Positions 19,722 to 27,913 of a stretch of 64,000 nucleotides of DNA are shown piece by piece. Position 1 is the first letter of the stretch, and each line of letters opens with the position of its first letter. The DNA is from Marinobacterium mangrovicola. GTDB taxonomy: Bacteria > Pseudomonadota > Gammaproteobacteria > Pseudomonadales > Balneatricaceae. The notes below the pieces were generated by a model. That model saw nothing but the letters and a program-made list of their open reading frames with translations. It made no database searches and was not told the DNA's origin. A program made the position numbers and the translations under genes. The stretch spans positions 496,001 to 560,000 of the forward strand of contig NZ_SMFU01000008.1 of the NCBI RefSeq assembly GCF_004339595.1. Direction: 5' to 3'.

Positions 19722-20456
19722 CTATGCCCGCGAACGGCGACTTTCGTCGCGAGCCCGACTCATCTGTGCGGACAGGGTTTCAACCTGGCGTGCAATCTGT
19801 TCCCGTGCGGCGTCTTCGTCACCGCTGCGGATCGCACTCAGGAGTGCTTCGTGTTGGCTGATGATCAGGTCGCGTTCCGGATACCGGAAGACGATCATGT
19901 TACTGACCGGCTGCAGTCCCTCTATCACCGCGTACATCAACAGTTTCAGCAGTGCGTTGCCACTGGCATCCACCAGCGCACGATGAAAAGAGACATCGGC
20001 ACGACAGAATTGTTCAGGCTGATCGATAAAACGTTTCTGCTCTTCCAGTGCGTCTTCAAGTTGCTGAAGGTCTGAGTCGTTGCGGCAGCGTGCCGCAAGA
20101 CCCGCGCAGAGCTGCTCCATCTCAAGCCGGCACTGGATGACATCTTCAGGTGACAGGCTGTTCAGTCCCACGAGCAGGCGAGTGGAGCTGGAAAGCTCCT
20201 CGCCAAGTTCCGCCAGGTCCGGGCGGTTTACAAAGGTGCCGCCAGTGGGGCCACGGCGTGAGCGGATCAGGTTCTGTGCCGCCAGGCGCTTCAGTGCTTC
20301 GCGGATGGTCGGTCGGGAAACGCCAAAGCGTTTAGCCAGCTCATCCTCGGTGGGCAGACGCTCGTCGACGCCAATGCTGCCTTCGGTGATCGCCTGACGA
20401 ATCTGGTCGGCGATCTGGCGCGGCAGGTCCTGCTGGCTTACTGGGCTGAATTCCAA
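19722..20456 (-). CDS. GntR/FCD-family transcriptional regulator
   Basis: A FadR-subfamily regulator of about 244 residues. The winged helix (LPTEDELAKRFGVSRPTIREALKRL) is at about residues 31-55 and the ligand-binding FCD domain fills the C-terminal half, with ligand residues suggested by CRADVSFHRALVDASGN. The frame runs 42 codons further upstream, but those overlap the operator region and look non-coding; a TTG at 20456 preceded by AGGA fits the family start best. It is divergent from acuI and probably controls it and itself through the repeats at 20525-20584. Confidence 0.85.
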   Translation of the reverse strand: MEFSPVSQQDLPRQIADQIRQAITEGSIGVDERLPTEDELAKRFGVSRPTIREALKRLAAQNLIRSRRGPTGGTFVNRPDLAELGEELSSSTRLLVGLNSLSPEDVIQCRLEMEQLCAGLAARCRNDSDLQQLEDALEEQKRFIDQPEQFCRADVSFHRALVDASGNALLKLLMYAVIEGLQPVSNMIVFRYPERDLIISQHEALLSAIRSGDEDAAREQIARQVETLSAQMSRARDESRRSRA

Positions 20457-20524
20457 AACGACATCCTGCTGGCTGTTGGATAGACAATATGGACCGATTA
20501 TTTCATATCGATCGTCTATTGTTA

Positions 20525-20539
20525 ATTTGTTTGACAAAT
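20525..20539. promoter_or_regulatory. Operator-like inverted repeat, site 1 (regulator/acuI)
   Basis: ATTTGTTTGACAAAT is a perfect inverted repeat (6-bp arms, 3-bp centre). A second copy on the opposite strand, ATTTGTCTGACTTAT, lies at 20570-20584 and matches at 12 of 15 positions. GntR/FCD proteins bind such short palindromes as dimers. The position just upstream of the regulator gene and facing acuI supports an operator role. Confidence 0.7.
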
Positions 20540-20558
20540 AGCGGGGTAGTGTTGGATT

Positions 20559-20584
20559 CTTATTTGTAAATAAGTCAGACAAAT
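20559..20584. promoter_or_regulatory. Operator-like repeats, site 2 with overlapping palindrome
   Basis: Two overlapping elements: the palindrome CTTATTTGTAAATAAG (20559-20574, 7-bp arms around GT) and the minus-strand copy of site 1, ATTTGTCTGACTTAT (20570-20584). Together with site 1 the centres are 45 bp apart, about four helical turns, which would suit two regulator dimers on one face of DNA. Confidence 0.65.
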
Positions 20585-20682
20585 AGGTCTGTGCTATTTT
20601 TCAGTCTTATCTCGGGCTGGATGCTGAGCAGCGCGAAATGCTCTACATACACTAATAAAGCTAATCGAAGTGGAGGTATTCC

Positions 20683-21660
20683 ATGTTTAAAGCACTGGTA
20701 CTGGATCAGGTGGATGGTAAAACCCAGGCGGAAATCCGCGAACTGGATGAAAGCGCTTTGCCTGATGGAGAGGTCCTCGTGGATGTGGATTACTCCTCAC
20801 TGAACTACAAAGATGGTCTGGCAGTGACCGGCAAGGGCAAGATCATCTCCTCCTTTCCGGCGGTACCGGGAATCGACTTTGTGGGTCGTGTTTCCAGCTC
20901 TGCAGATGAGCGCTTTGCACCGGGTGACGAGGTGATTCTTACCGGTTGGGGCGTTGGCGAGCGCCACTGGGGCGGTATGGCAGAGAAAGCACGGGTAAAA
21001 GCCGACTGGCTGGTACCGCTGCCGGACGGTATGTCCGGGCGCACTGCCATGTTGATCGGCACGGCGGGCCTTACCGCGATGCTCTGCGTGATGGCGCTGG
21101 AGCAGGGCGGTGTTTCACCGGAGCAGGGGCCTGTTCTGGTCACCGGCGCCTCTGGGGGTGTGGGTAGTGTAGCCGTGGCTCTGCTGGCGAAAAAAGGCTT
21201 TGACGTAGTCGCAGCGACTGGGCGAACCAGTGAGGAGGCTTACCTGCGTAAACTGGGTGCTAAAGAGATCCGCAGCCGTGACGAGATGGCAGCGCCACCG
21301 CGGCCGCTGGAAAAACAGCTCTGGGCAGGTGTTGTCGATACCGTGGGGGGAACAGTGCTGGCCAGGGCGCTGGCGGAAACCCACTACAGCGGTACGGTTG
21401 CCGCCTGTGGGCTGGCGGGCAGTCACGAGCTTCCGGTGACGGTCATGCCGTTTATCCTGCGCAATGTTCGCCTGCAGGGGGTGGATTCGGTGAACTGTCC
21501 GACACCCGTTCGGCAACAGGCCTGGCAGAACCTGCTGAGTGATCTGGATCTGGACCTTCTCGGTGACGTGGGGCAGGAGATCGCCCTGGACGAAGTACCC
21601 GACTATGCCGAGCGGATCCTGCGTGGTGAGGTGAGAGGTCGTACCCTGATCAAACTCTGA
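20683..21660 (+). CDS. acuI: AcuI/YhdH-type acrylyl-CoA reductase (NADPH)
   Basis: A 325-residue zinc-free medium-chain dehydrogenase/reductase. The Rossmann motif is VLVTGASGGVGSVAVALLA (about residues 150-168), the early block NYKDGLAVTGKGKI is diagnostic of the YhdH/AcuI branch, and the length is normal. AcuI reduces acryloyl-CoA to propionyl-CoA, detoxifying acrylate from DMSP or 3-hydroxypropionate in marine bacteria. A GGAGGT precedes the ATG. The divergent FCD regulator and the palindromes between them suggest induction by an acid such as acrylate or 3-hydroxypropionate; this is inference. Confidence 0.9.
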   Translation: MFKALVLDQVDGKTQAEIRELDESALPDGEVLVDVDYSSLNYKDGLAVTGKGKIISSFPAVPGIDFVGRVSSSADERFAPGDEVILTGWGVGERHWGGMAEKARVKADWLVPLPDGMSGRTAMLIGTAGLTAMLCVMALEQGGVSPEQGPVLVTGASGGVGSVAVALLAKKGFDVVAATGRTSEEAYLRKLGAKEIRSRDEMAAPPRPLEKQLWAGVVDTVGGTVLARALAETHYSGTVAACGLAGSHELPVTVMPFILRNVRLQGVDSVNCPTPVRQQAWQNLLSDLDLDLLGDVGQEIALDEVPDYAERILRGEVRGRTLIKL

Positions 21661-21738
21661 GGAACCTCTCCTTAAGTCCACTGGACTGGTCCCCGGTGGT
21701 TGAGCGCGTATACTGCGCTTTTCTTCCCGGGGGCTGGT

Positions 21739-22596
21739 ATGGCGCGCGTTGTTGTTTTCCTGCTGTTTCTTCTGCCCGGCCTGCTTCAGGCCGAGGTTTT
21801 GACCGATGCCTCCGGTAAAGCGCTTGATCTGGAACAACCCGTAAAGCGGATCGTGGTGCTGGCTCCCAATATCGCCGAAAACCTTTATGCCATCGGTGCC
21901 GGCGAACGTATTGTCGGACGCGTGGCGCATACCGATTATCCGCCTGAGGTGATTGAGCAGCCGCAGGTGGGTGACTATCAGCAGTTCAATGTGGAAGCGA
22001 TCCTCGCGCTTCAGCCGGATCTGGTGCTGGCCTGGCAGCAGGGCAATCCCGAACAGCGCCTGCGTCGGCTCGAAGCGATGGGCCTGCGTGTATTCCGCCT
22101 TTCCTCCGGAACTCTGGATGAAATTCCTTATAACCTCGAACTCCTGGGCCGGTTGACCGGCAGGGAGCCCGAAGCGGGCCGGGCGGCCCGGAACTTCCGC
22201 GAGCGCCTGGCAGAGCTGGAGCCGAACCTGGATCGGCGGCCACGTGTCTTTTATCAGCTCTGGAATGATCCACTGCTCAGTGTCAGCCGTGGCACGCTTA
22301 TCGGTGAGGCGATAGAGTTTTGTGGCGCCGAGAATGTGTTTGCAGAGCGTCCGGAAACGATTCCCCAGCTCAATCTGGAAGCGGTGATCGCCGCCAGACC
22401 TGACCTGATTATCGCGACCGATGAGCTTGAACAGAGCTGGCGTGAGCGCTGGTTGCCCTGGCAGCAGATTCCTGCGGTGGCGAAGGGCCGCCTGGTTACT
22501 CTGGATGCGGACCTTATGCACAGGGCCGCGCCGCGCTTTCTTGACGGTGTGGCGGCGCTATGCCGTGCTGTCAGCGAAGTCAGAGAGGACGGCTGA
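21739..22596 (+). CDS. BtuF-like periplasmic cobalamin-binding protein
   Basis: A 285-residue class III periplasmic binding protein. A signal peptide covers about residues 1-20 (VVVFLLFLLPGLLQA), followed by the two-lobed fold with RIVVLAPNIAENLYAIGAGERIVG and a long linking helix. Similarity is to BtuF and heme/cobalamin binders. The start at the MARVVVF methionine is chosen because it begins the signal peptide. No btuC/btuD permease genes adjoin it, which is unusual. A cobalamin adenosyltransferase lies 2 kb downstream, which agrees with vitamin B12 as the ligand but does not prove it. Confidence 0.75.
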   Translation: MARVVVFLLFLLPGLLQAEVLTDASGKALDLEQPVKRIVVLAPNIAENLYAIGAGERIVGRVAHTDYPPEVIEQPQVGDYQQFNVEAILALQPDLVLAWQQGNPEQRLRRLEAMGLRVFRLSSGTLDEIPYNLELLGRLTGREPEAGRAARNFRERLAELEPNLDRRPRVFYQLWNDPLLSVSRGTLIGEAIEFCGAENVFAERPETIPQLNLEAVIAARPDLIIATDELEQSWRERWLPWQQIPAVAKGRLVTLDADLMHRAAPRFLDGVAALCRAVSEVREDG

Positions 22597-22652
22597 TAAG
22601 GGCAGCTAATAAAGAGGGTGCTAAATTTACATTCAGTCCGCACGGCTTTTCG

Positions 22653-22658
22653 TATAAT
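22653..22658 (+). promoter_or_regulatory. Possible -10 element for the HDOD gene
   Basis: A perfect TATAAT lies 71 bp upstream of the GTG start of the HDOD/GAF gene, in the 132-bp gap. A TTTACA at 22626-22631 is the only -35-like hexamer but its spacing (21 bp) is too long, so the promoter is uncertain. Confidence 0.35.
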
Positions 22659-22728
22659 CTTTTCAGTGTTGCTGGACGGCAACAGTCTATAGAGATTGAC
22701 CTATTTCGTTTCCCAGGTGCGGTAGTCG

Positions 22729-24264
22729 GTGAAATATCAGGATACGTTGAATGCGATTTATGCGGAGCTGGACAGCCTTGGGGATCTGCCGATCTTCAGT
22801 GCCACCGTGAACCGTATTCAGCAGGTGAGCTCTTCTCGCGAAAGCGACGCCATGGCACTGGCGATGGCGGTGATGAAGGATGCGAACCTGTCAGCAAAGC
22901 TGCTCAAGATCGCTAATACACCCCACTATAATCGCAGCCACGGCAAAATCAGCGTGGTCTCCAGGGCGGTGGTACTGATCGGGTTCGAACGGATTCAGAA
23001 CCTGTCGATGACCCTTAAACTGATCGAAACCTTCAATGCCGCCCAGCCTGAAACCGGTATAGAGCGTCTGTTGATCAGCGCGTTTCTCAACGCCGCAATG
23101 GCACGGGAGATAGCCATCCGCTGCGGCGCCCAGGATGTGGAGCAGAGCTATATCTGCGGTCTGCTCTATCGTCTGGGAGAGATTATCGTCGCGTTTACGC
23201 TGCCGGCACGGTATCGGTTGATGCTGGCCGAACGCGCTGAAGGCAAAGACAGCTGGACGCGGATTCAGCTGCGTCAGCTCGGTGGGCATTTCAGCGATAT
23301 TGGGCAGGATCTGACCCAGAGTTGGGGCTTTCCAAAAGCGGTGGTGGAGACGATGGATCCGATGACTGCCGAGCAGCTGCGCCCGGCCCATAAACTTAAC
23401 CACCTGCTGGCCGCCGGCAGCCATGATCTACTGGAGATGATCTATTACCGGGATACCGGGCGAGAGCTGGATTATTCCCGCCGGATCAAACAGGTCTCCG
23501 CAGCCACAGGCCTGACGCAGGAGCAGCTGGAGGAGGCGATTAACGCTTCTTTCCGCCAGGTCTGTGACCTTAGTGTCGATTACGGTCTTAATCCGCATAC
23601 GCTAAAACCTCCGTTTCGTGGCAGCGGTAACAGCGACCTGGATGAGCTTTCCCGCAAGCTGGCGTTTTATATCAGTACCCGTGCTGAACAGTTTGGCGTG
23701 CCCGAGGCCGAGGCGCAGGGGGCGAGCCAGGCGATCAATCAGAGTCAGCTACAGCTGGATTACCTCGACAAGATGAACCGGCTGGTGGGTGAGGCGGCGA
23801 CCTCATCGAAACTGGTTGATACGACGGTCGAGGCGATCGAGCGCTGCTCTAGCCTTGAGCGTGTCGCGTTTTGCCTGCTAAGCAGGGATGGCAAGCAGCT
23901 CAGTGCCCGGGTAACGCGGGGCGAGGCATCAGAGGAGCTCGCCAGCGCACTTCAGCTGACCTGCAAGGAACCGCTTGGGCAGCTGTTTATCCGCCTGGTA
24001 GAGCAGGACAGCACTCTCCTGGTACCAGACTGCAACGAGAAGGGCTGGGTGGAGAGGTTGCCTCCCGAGCTGGGCAGGATATTGGCGCCGGCAGGGTTTG
24101 TAGCCGCGCCACTGCGTGTGGGGGCAAGAGCGGTAGGGCTGTTTTATGCGGATAATCGTGTCGGCGGAGCACCGCTGGATGACGCGGCTTTTCGCATTTT
24201 TAACCAGTTTCTGGTGCAGGCGCGGCTGGCGCTGGAGCTTCACCAGCGCGGTAGCCGCAAATAG
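22729..24264 (+). CDS. HDOD-domain protein with C-terminal GAF domain
   Basis: A 511-residue cytoplasmic signalling protein. The HDOD domain occupies about residues 12-210 (LPIFSATVNRIQQV, then MKDANLSAKLLKIANTPHYN), and a GAF-like module covers about 345-505 (SSLERVAFCLLSRDG ... VAAPLRVGARAVGLFYADN). HDOD proteins lack the phosphodiesterase metal site and act as regulatory scaffolds in stress, chemotaxis or c-di-GMP pathways. The start codon is GTG. The specific role here is unknown. Confidence 0.85.
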   Translation: MKYQDTLNAIYAELDSLGDLPIFSATVNRIQQVSSSRESDAMALAMAVMKDANLSAKLLKIANTPHYNRSHGKISVVSRAVVLIGFERIQNLSMTLKLIETFNAAQPETGIERLLISAFLNAAMAREIAIRCGAQDVEQSYICGLLYRLGEIIVAFTLPARYRLMLAERAEGKDSWTRIQLRQLGGHFSDIGQDLTQSWGFPKAVVETMDPMTAEQLRPAHKLNHLLAAGSHDLLEMIYYRDTGRELDYSRRIKQVSAATGLTQEQLEEAINASFRQVCDLSVDYGLNPHTLKPPFRGSGNSDLDELSRKLAFYISTRAEQFGVPEAEAQGASQAINQSQLQLDYLDKMNRLVGEAATSSKLVDTTVEAIERCSSLERVAFCLLSRDGKQLSARVTRGEASEELASALQLTCKEPLGQLFIRLVEQDSTLLVPDCNEKGWVERLPPELGRILAPAGFVAAPLRVGARAVGLFYADNRVGGAPLDDAAFRIFNQFLVQARLALELHQRGSRK

Positions 24265-24276
24265 GAGTGATCAGCC

Positions 24277-24600
24277 TTAGTGAGCCTCTTCAACGGGAGG
24301 CTTGTCATCGTCAGGCGTATCGCCGGTAAAACCTTCGACAAAATCGCCGGTGTCATCCCAGGCGTCCTTTCCCATCTCCAGCGCTTTTTTGGCACCCGCT
24401 TCGGTACTGCAGGCCGCACGCTCGGCGGCACAGCGAGATTCGCAGCCCAGTCGGGCAGCATTGCTGTCAAAGTGCTTGATACTGCAGCGAGCTTCGCAGA
24501 TGGTCTGGTCGAATGCGCAGTCGGCGCGGGCCAGGTTGGGCAGTAGCAGACCCAGTGCGAGGGTTGCGGCGGCAAAGTTCAGTGTCAGAAGATTAGGCAT
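24277..24600 (-). CDS. Small secreted protein with mirror-symmetric CX3C cysteines
   Basis: A protein of about 107 residues with an N-terminal signal peptide (MPNLLTLNFAAATLALGLLL, cleavage probably after ARA). The mature part has exactly six cysteines in the pattern C-x6-C-x3-C-x13-C-x3-C-x6-C, which is mirror symmetric and suggests two antiparallel helices joined by disulfides. The C-terminus is acidic and disordered. I do not recognise a named family. The start (24600 or the ATG one codon upstream) overlaps the end of pduO by 8-11 bp, so it is the last gene of the panE-ppk2-pduO operon. Confidence 0.7.
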   Translation of the reverse strand: MPNLLTLNFAAATLALGLLLPNLARADCAFDQTICEARCSIKHFDSNAARLGCESRCAAERAACSTEAGAKKALEMGKDAWDDTGDFVEGFTGDTPDDDKPPVEEAH

Positions 24601-25189
24601 CATCGCTGTCAGTCTCTTCAGTTGAGGATGTTCTGGCGTTTCGGGGACGCCAAAGGATCTCTTGGCCGCCGTCCCGCCGGGCCAGGATCCGCGCATAAAC
24701 GAACAGCAGATCGGACAGCCGGTTCAGGTAGGCGATAGCTAAGGGATTGACCGTATCGCTGGCGGCAAGTTCCACCATGCGGCGCTCTGCGCGGCGGCAC
24801 ACGCTGCGTGCCAGGTGGGCCTGGGCGGCGGAACGGTTGCCGCCGGGCAGGATGAACTCCTGTAATGGTGGCAGTGTTTCGTTCTGAAGATCGACTTGCT
24901 GCTCAAGGGCTTCAAGGCAGCCAGCGTCGATCACCGTGTAGTTGCTGTCTGCCACCGCAAGCTCGCCACCCAGGTCGAAAAGGTCATTCTGAATCTGCAT
25001 CAGATCGCTTTGCAGTGCGTCGTTCTCCGTCAGATCGGCGGCCAATAGTCCCAGCAGCGAGTTGAGTTCGTCCACATCACCCAGCGCTTCAATACGTGGA
25101 TGGGTCTTGGCGACACGGCTGCCGTTGGCAAGACCAGTCGTGCCTTTGTCGCCGCGGCGGGTGTAGAGACGAGTCAGTCGGTTACTCAT
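24593..25189 (-). CDS. PduO-type cob(I)alamin adenosyltransferase
   Basis: A 198-residue PduO-family enzyme that makes adenosylcobalamin from ATP and cob(I)alamin. Signature elements are the N-terminal TRRGDKGTTGL ATP-binding strand and the helix VCRRAERRMVELA. The adenosylcobalamin product feeds enzymes such as methylmalonyl-CoA mutase. It lies 30 bp after ppk2. Confidence 0.93.
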   Translation of the reverse strand: MSNRLTRLYTRRGDKGTTGLANGSRVAKTHPRIEALGDVDELNSLLGLLAADLTENDALQSDLMQIQNDLFDLGGELAVADSNYTVIDAGCLEALEQQVDLQNETLPPLQEFILPGGNRSAAQAHLARSVCRRAERRMVELAASDTVNPLAIAYLNRLSDLLFVYARILARRDGGQEILWRPRNARTSSTEETDSDDA

Positions 25190-25219
25190 AGCTTTGCTTC
25201 CGTATCCCGGTTGTCTGCT

Positions 25220-25987
25220 TCATTCTAGTTCCTTCAGCGCATGGCGGGCAGGCAGCACGATTTTCGGGTCCGGCTGCAGCTGAATCTCCGGATTGCGGTC
25301 GGGGTAGGGCAGGCTGGCCAGTATGAAGCGCATGGCGTTGATGCGGGCGCGCTTCTTGTCGTCGGAGTGGATCAGCGTCCAGGGCGCCTCGGCGGTGTCG
25401 GTATGGCGGAACATGGCAGCCTGGGCTTCGGTGTAATCGTGCCACTTATCCAGCGAGGCCATATCGATCGGCGAGAGCTTCCAGTGCTTCAGCGGGTCGG
25501 TGCGGCGTGACTGGAAACGATGAAACTGCTCGTCACGGCTGACCTCGAACCAGAGCTTGAACAGCTTGATGCCGCTGCGTACCAGCATCCGTTCCAGTTC
25601 CGGGGTCTGGCGCATGAACTCCAGGTATTCCGAGGGTGTGCAGAAATCCATCACCCGCTCGACACCGGCGCGGTTGTACCAGGAACGGTCAAACAGCACG
25701 ATCTCACCGGCAGCTGGCAGGTGCTTGATATAGCGCTGGTAGTACCACTGTCCCTTTTCCCGCTCGGTGGGCTTTTCCAGTGCGATGACGCGTGCGCTAC
25801 GCGGATTCAGGTGCTCCATGAAGCGCTTGATGGTGCCGCCCTTGCCGGCGGCATCCCGGCCCTCAAACAGGATCAGCACGCGCTCGCCGCTGGCGCGGAC
25901 CCAGTTCTGCATCTTCAGCAGTTCGATCTGCAGCTCCAGCTTCAGCTCTTCATATTCCGCCCGTTTCATCTTTTTGCTTTTCGACAC
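25220..25987 (-). CDS. ppk2: Polyphosphate kinase 2 (PPK2 family)
   Basis: A 255-residue single-domain PPK2 with Walker A GRDAAGKG (residues 43-50), Walker B around LFDRSWYNRAGVERVM (Asp100, Arg101) and the lid motif with DPLKHWKLSPID. Such enzymes phosphorylate nucleoside diphosphates or monophosphates with polyphosphate. The short, single-domain form without duplicated repeat suggests class I, NDP-phosphorylating, but substrate class cannot be proven here. It lies 13 bp after panE. Confidence 0.93.
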   Translation of the reverse strand: MSKSKKMKRAEYEELKLELQIELLKMQNWVRASGERVLILFEGRDAAGKGGTIKRFMEHLNPRSARVIALEKPTEREKGQWYYQRYIKHLPAAGEIVLFDRSWYNRAGVERVMDFCTPSEYLEFMRQTPELERMLVRSGIKLFKLWFEVSRDEQFHRFQSRRTDPLKHWKLSPIDMASLDKWHDYTEAQAAMFRHTDTAEAPWTLIHSDDKKRARINAMRFILASLPYPDRNPEIQLQPDPKIVLPARHALKELE

Positions 25988-26000
25988 GCTAAATCCTCTT

Positions 26001-26909
26001 TTACGCTCTGCCCTGTCGGTAGACTACCGCATTCAGCAGCTCCCTGTTCACTGGTGTTTCCAACCCGTGCCTGTCTGCCTCGGCACAGATGAATCCGGTG
26101 ATCTGATCGATCTCGGTGCGCCGGCCTGCGCTGAAGTCCTCCAGCATCGAGGAGCGGTTTTCGGCCGTATCCTCGGCGATCTTGAGCACCTGGTCCAGTA
26201 ACGGGTTATCGAACAGTGATTGACCACAGGCACTGGCCACCGCTTCGATCTCCTGACAGAGAGCGGTGAGTTGAGGCCTGTATTGCGCCTCCAGCAGGTC
26301 GCCATTGGGGCGGTCCAGCAGCGCCGTCAGCGGATTGATCGCGGCGTTGATCGCCAGTTTCTGCCACAACGCCCGCTCAATATCAGTGGCGATCACGCGA
26401 TGCTTTAACCTGTGCCAGCCATCGGGCAGTGCGCCGCACAGTGCTGCTGCCTGGTTAAGCGGCCCGATACGGGTTTCCCCTTCACCGGCCAGTTTTAGCT
26501 GGAACGGCGCCAAACGGCGTACTCCCGAGGTGGTTATTCCCGCCCACAGGGGCCAGTTCGCGAACGTCTGGGCGATCTGCTGCTGGTGGCCATAGCCGTT
26601 CTGAAGCAGTAGGATCTGCGCGCCGGGTTGCAGGCGGGAAGCGATACTTTCCATGGCGGCGGCGCTGTCGTAAGCCTTGGTGGTCACCAGCAGGTGGCTG
26701 ATCGGGCCCTGGTCGTCGATAAGTTCTGCGCTTACCGGTACTTCTTCAACCCGGTCGCCGTCCTGTAAGCTTAGCCGGTTAGCTTGTTGCTTTAGCTGTT
26801 CCCGGCGTTGTGGTGAGCGCAGCAGCAGGCTGACGTCGATACCGGCGAGTCCTAGACGTGCGGCAAACAGTCCGCCAATGGCGCCGGCACCCAGAATATG
26901 CCAGTGCAT
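26001..26909 (-). CDS. panE: 2-dehydropantoate 2-reductase (ketopantoate reductase)
   Basis: A 302-residue ApbA/PanE-family reductase: NADPH-binding GAGAIGG (residues 7-13), the catalytic-lysine region in NAAINPLTALLDRPNG, and the C-terminal substrate motif EIDQITGFICAEADRHG. It makes pantoate for coenzyme A. The start is the MHWHILG methionine, with AGGAGA just upstream; 19 further upstream codons are not conserved. It is divergent from yajQ, a pairing common in Pseudomonas relatives. Confidence 0.9.
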   Translation of the reverse strand: MHWHILGAGAIGGLFAARLGLAGIDVSLLLRSPQRREQLKQQANRLSLQDGDRVEEVPVSAELIDDQGPISHLLVTTKAYDSAAAMESIASRLQPGAQILLLQNGYGHQQQIAQTFANWPLWAGITTSGVRRLAPFQLKLAGEGETRIGPLNQAAALCGALPDGWHRLKHRVIATDIERALWQKLAINAAINPLTALLDRPNGDLLEAQYRPQLTALCQEIEAVASACGQSLFDNPLLDQVLKIAEDTAENRSSMLEDFSAGRRTEIDQITGFICAEADRHGLETPVNRELLNAVVYRQGRA

Positions 26910-27029
26910 CCGTATCTCCTTTGCAGTGGTTGCAAAGTGACATGATAACGGCGCGAGCTGGATCACAGAAAGTAATAACCTTGAAGCCCGGCGAATGAGC
27001 TGGCCGGGGTTCTATTCAGGAGATGGAAA

Positions 27030-27512
27030 ATGCCTTCGTTCGATATCGTATCCGAACTGGATATGCATGAAGTGACCAACGCGGTGGATCAGGCTAACCG
27101 TGAAATTGAAAATCGTTACGACTTCAAGGGTGTGAGCGCAAGCTTCGAACTCCAGGATGAAACCGTCACCCTGACCGCTGAAGTCGATTTCCAGCTGCAG
27201 CAGATGCTTGATGTGCTGCGCGCCAAGCTGATCGGCCGCAAGATCGACACCAAGTGCATGGAAGTGAAAGATCCGGACGTTAGCGGCGTCAAGGCGACCC
27301 AGCAGGCGGTGCTGCGCCAGGGGCTGGATCAGGCGATGGCGAAGAAGATCACCAAGACGATCAAAGAGAGCAAGCTGAAGGTTCAGTCACAGATTCAGGG
27401 CGATAAGGTCCGCGTGACCGGCAAGAAGCGGGATGACCTGCAACAGGCGATGGCATTGCTGCGCGAAGCGGATATCGAGCTGCCGCTGCAGTTCAATAAC
27501 TTCCGCGACTAG
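27030..27512 (+). CDS. yajQ: YajQ family nucleotide-binding protein
   Basis: A 160-residue YajQ/DUF520 protein made of two ferredoxin-like folds. The start [15 protein letters not shown] and the interior [15 protein letters not shown] are highly conserved. Some homologues bind cyclic di-GMP (for example in Xanthomonas) or act in phage transcription. An AGGAGATGG precedes the ATG. Confidence 0.94.
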   Translation: MPSFDIVSELDMHEVTNAVDQANREIENRYDFKGVSASFELQDETVTLTAEVDFQLQQMLDVLRAKLIGRKIDTKCMEVKDPDVSGVKATQQAVLRQGLDQAMAKKITKTIKESKLKVQSQIQGDKVRVTGKKRDDLQQAMALLREADIELPLQFNNFRD

Positions 27513-27595
27513 ATTTCTCCCGGGGGCGTTTCTTGCGGGATTAAGTTCCTTCCGATAAAAGTCCCTGCGCGTTATACCCGGATGACGGGAAGAGG

Positions 27596-27853
27596 TCAGT
27601 GCTTCTTCCCGTTGTTGCCGGCGCAGCGGCTGCAGCCGTTGTCTTCCATACATGCCAGCAGAAACAGCTCTCTGACCAGCTCTTTTTCTCTGCCCTGGCA
27701 GCAGCAGAAATCATCGGGGTTGATCAGCCCTGCATCGAGCATCGGTTGCAGTTCTTCACTATGCCAGTGCAGCAGTACCACGCCGGTATTGCGTAGCGTT
27801 ACTCTCAGTTCCGGGTCCTTGCGTTCCAGCCAGGCATCAATCTGATAGGCCAT
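27596..27853 (-). CDS. Small Cys-rich protein preceded by a Fur box
   Basis: An 85-residue cytoplasmic protein I cannot name. It has a CCC triplet at residues 50-52 and a CMEDNGCSRC cluster near the C-terminus (residues 68-77), seven cysteines in total counting the triplet, plus two His residues in LLHWHSEE. The cysteine cluster could bind iron, an Fe-S cluster or zinc. A GGAGAG ribosome site precedes the ATG and a near-perfect Fur box lies 41 bp upstream, so expression is probably iron-repressed. A small iron-linked ferredoxin-like or metallochaperone role is possible but not shown. Confidence 0.75.
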   Translation of the reverse strand: MAYQIDAWLERKDPELRVTLRNTGVVLLHWHSEELQPMLDAGLINPDDFCCCQGREKELVRELFLLACMEDNGCSRCAGNNGKKH

Positions 27854-27893
27854 GGTTTCTCTCCTTGCTCATTAAAAGACTCTGTATTGAATG

Positions 27894-27913
27894 TAATGAT
27901 AATCAATATCATT
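27894..27913. promoter_or_regulatory. Fur box upstream of the small Cys-rich gene
   Basis: TAATGATAATCAATATC (27894-27910) differs from the E. coli Fur consensus core at one position; as an inverted repeat, arms AATGATAAT and AATATCATT match at 8 of 9 positions around a central C. It lies 41 bp before the start of the minus-strand gene at 27853 and after the ampG stop, so it can only serve the small gene. Confidence 0.85.

Noticed and set aside
20457-20582. Extended N-terminus of the FCD regulator
   Set aside because: The 42 extra codons overlap the palindromic operators and do not resemble the family; the TTG at 20456 gives the normal length.
21115-22521. 468-codon minus-strand frame over acuI and the BtuF-like gene
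   Set aside because: Shadow of two well-supported plus-strand genes; no domain, no start context.
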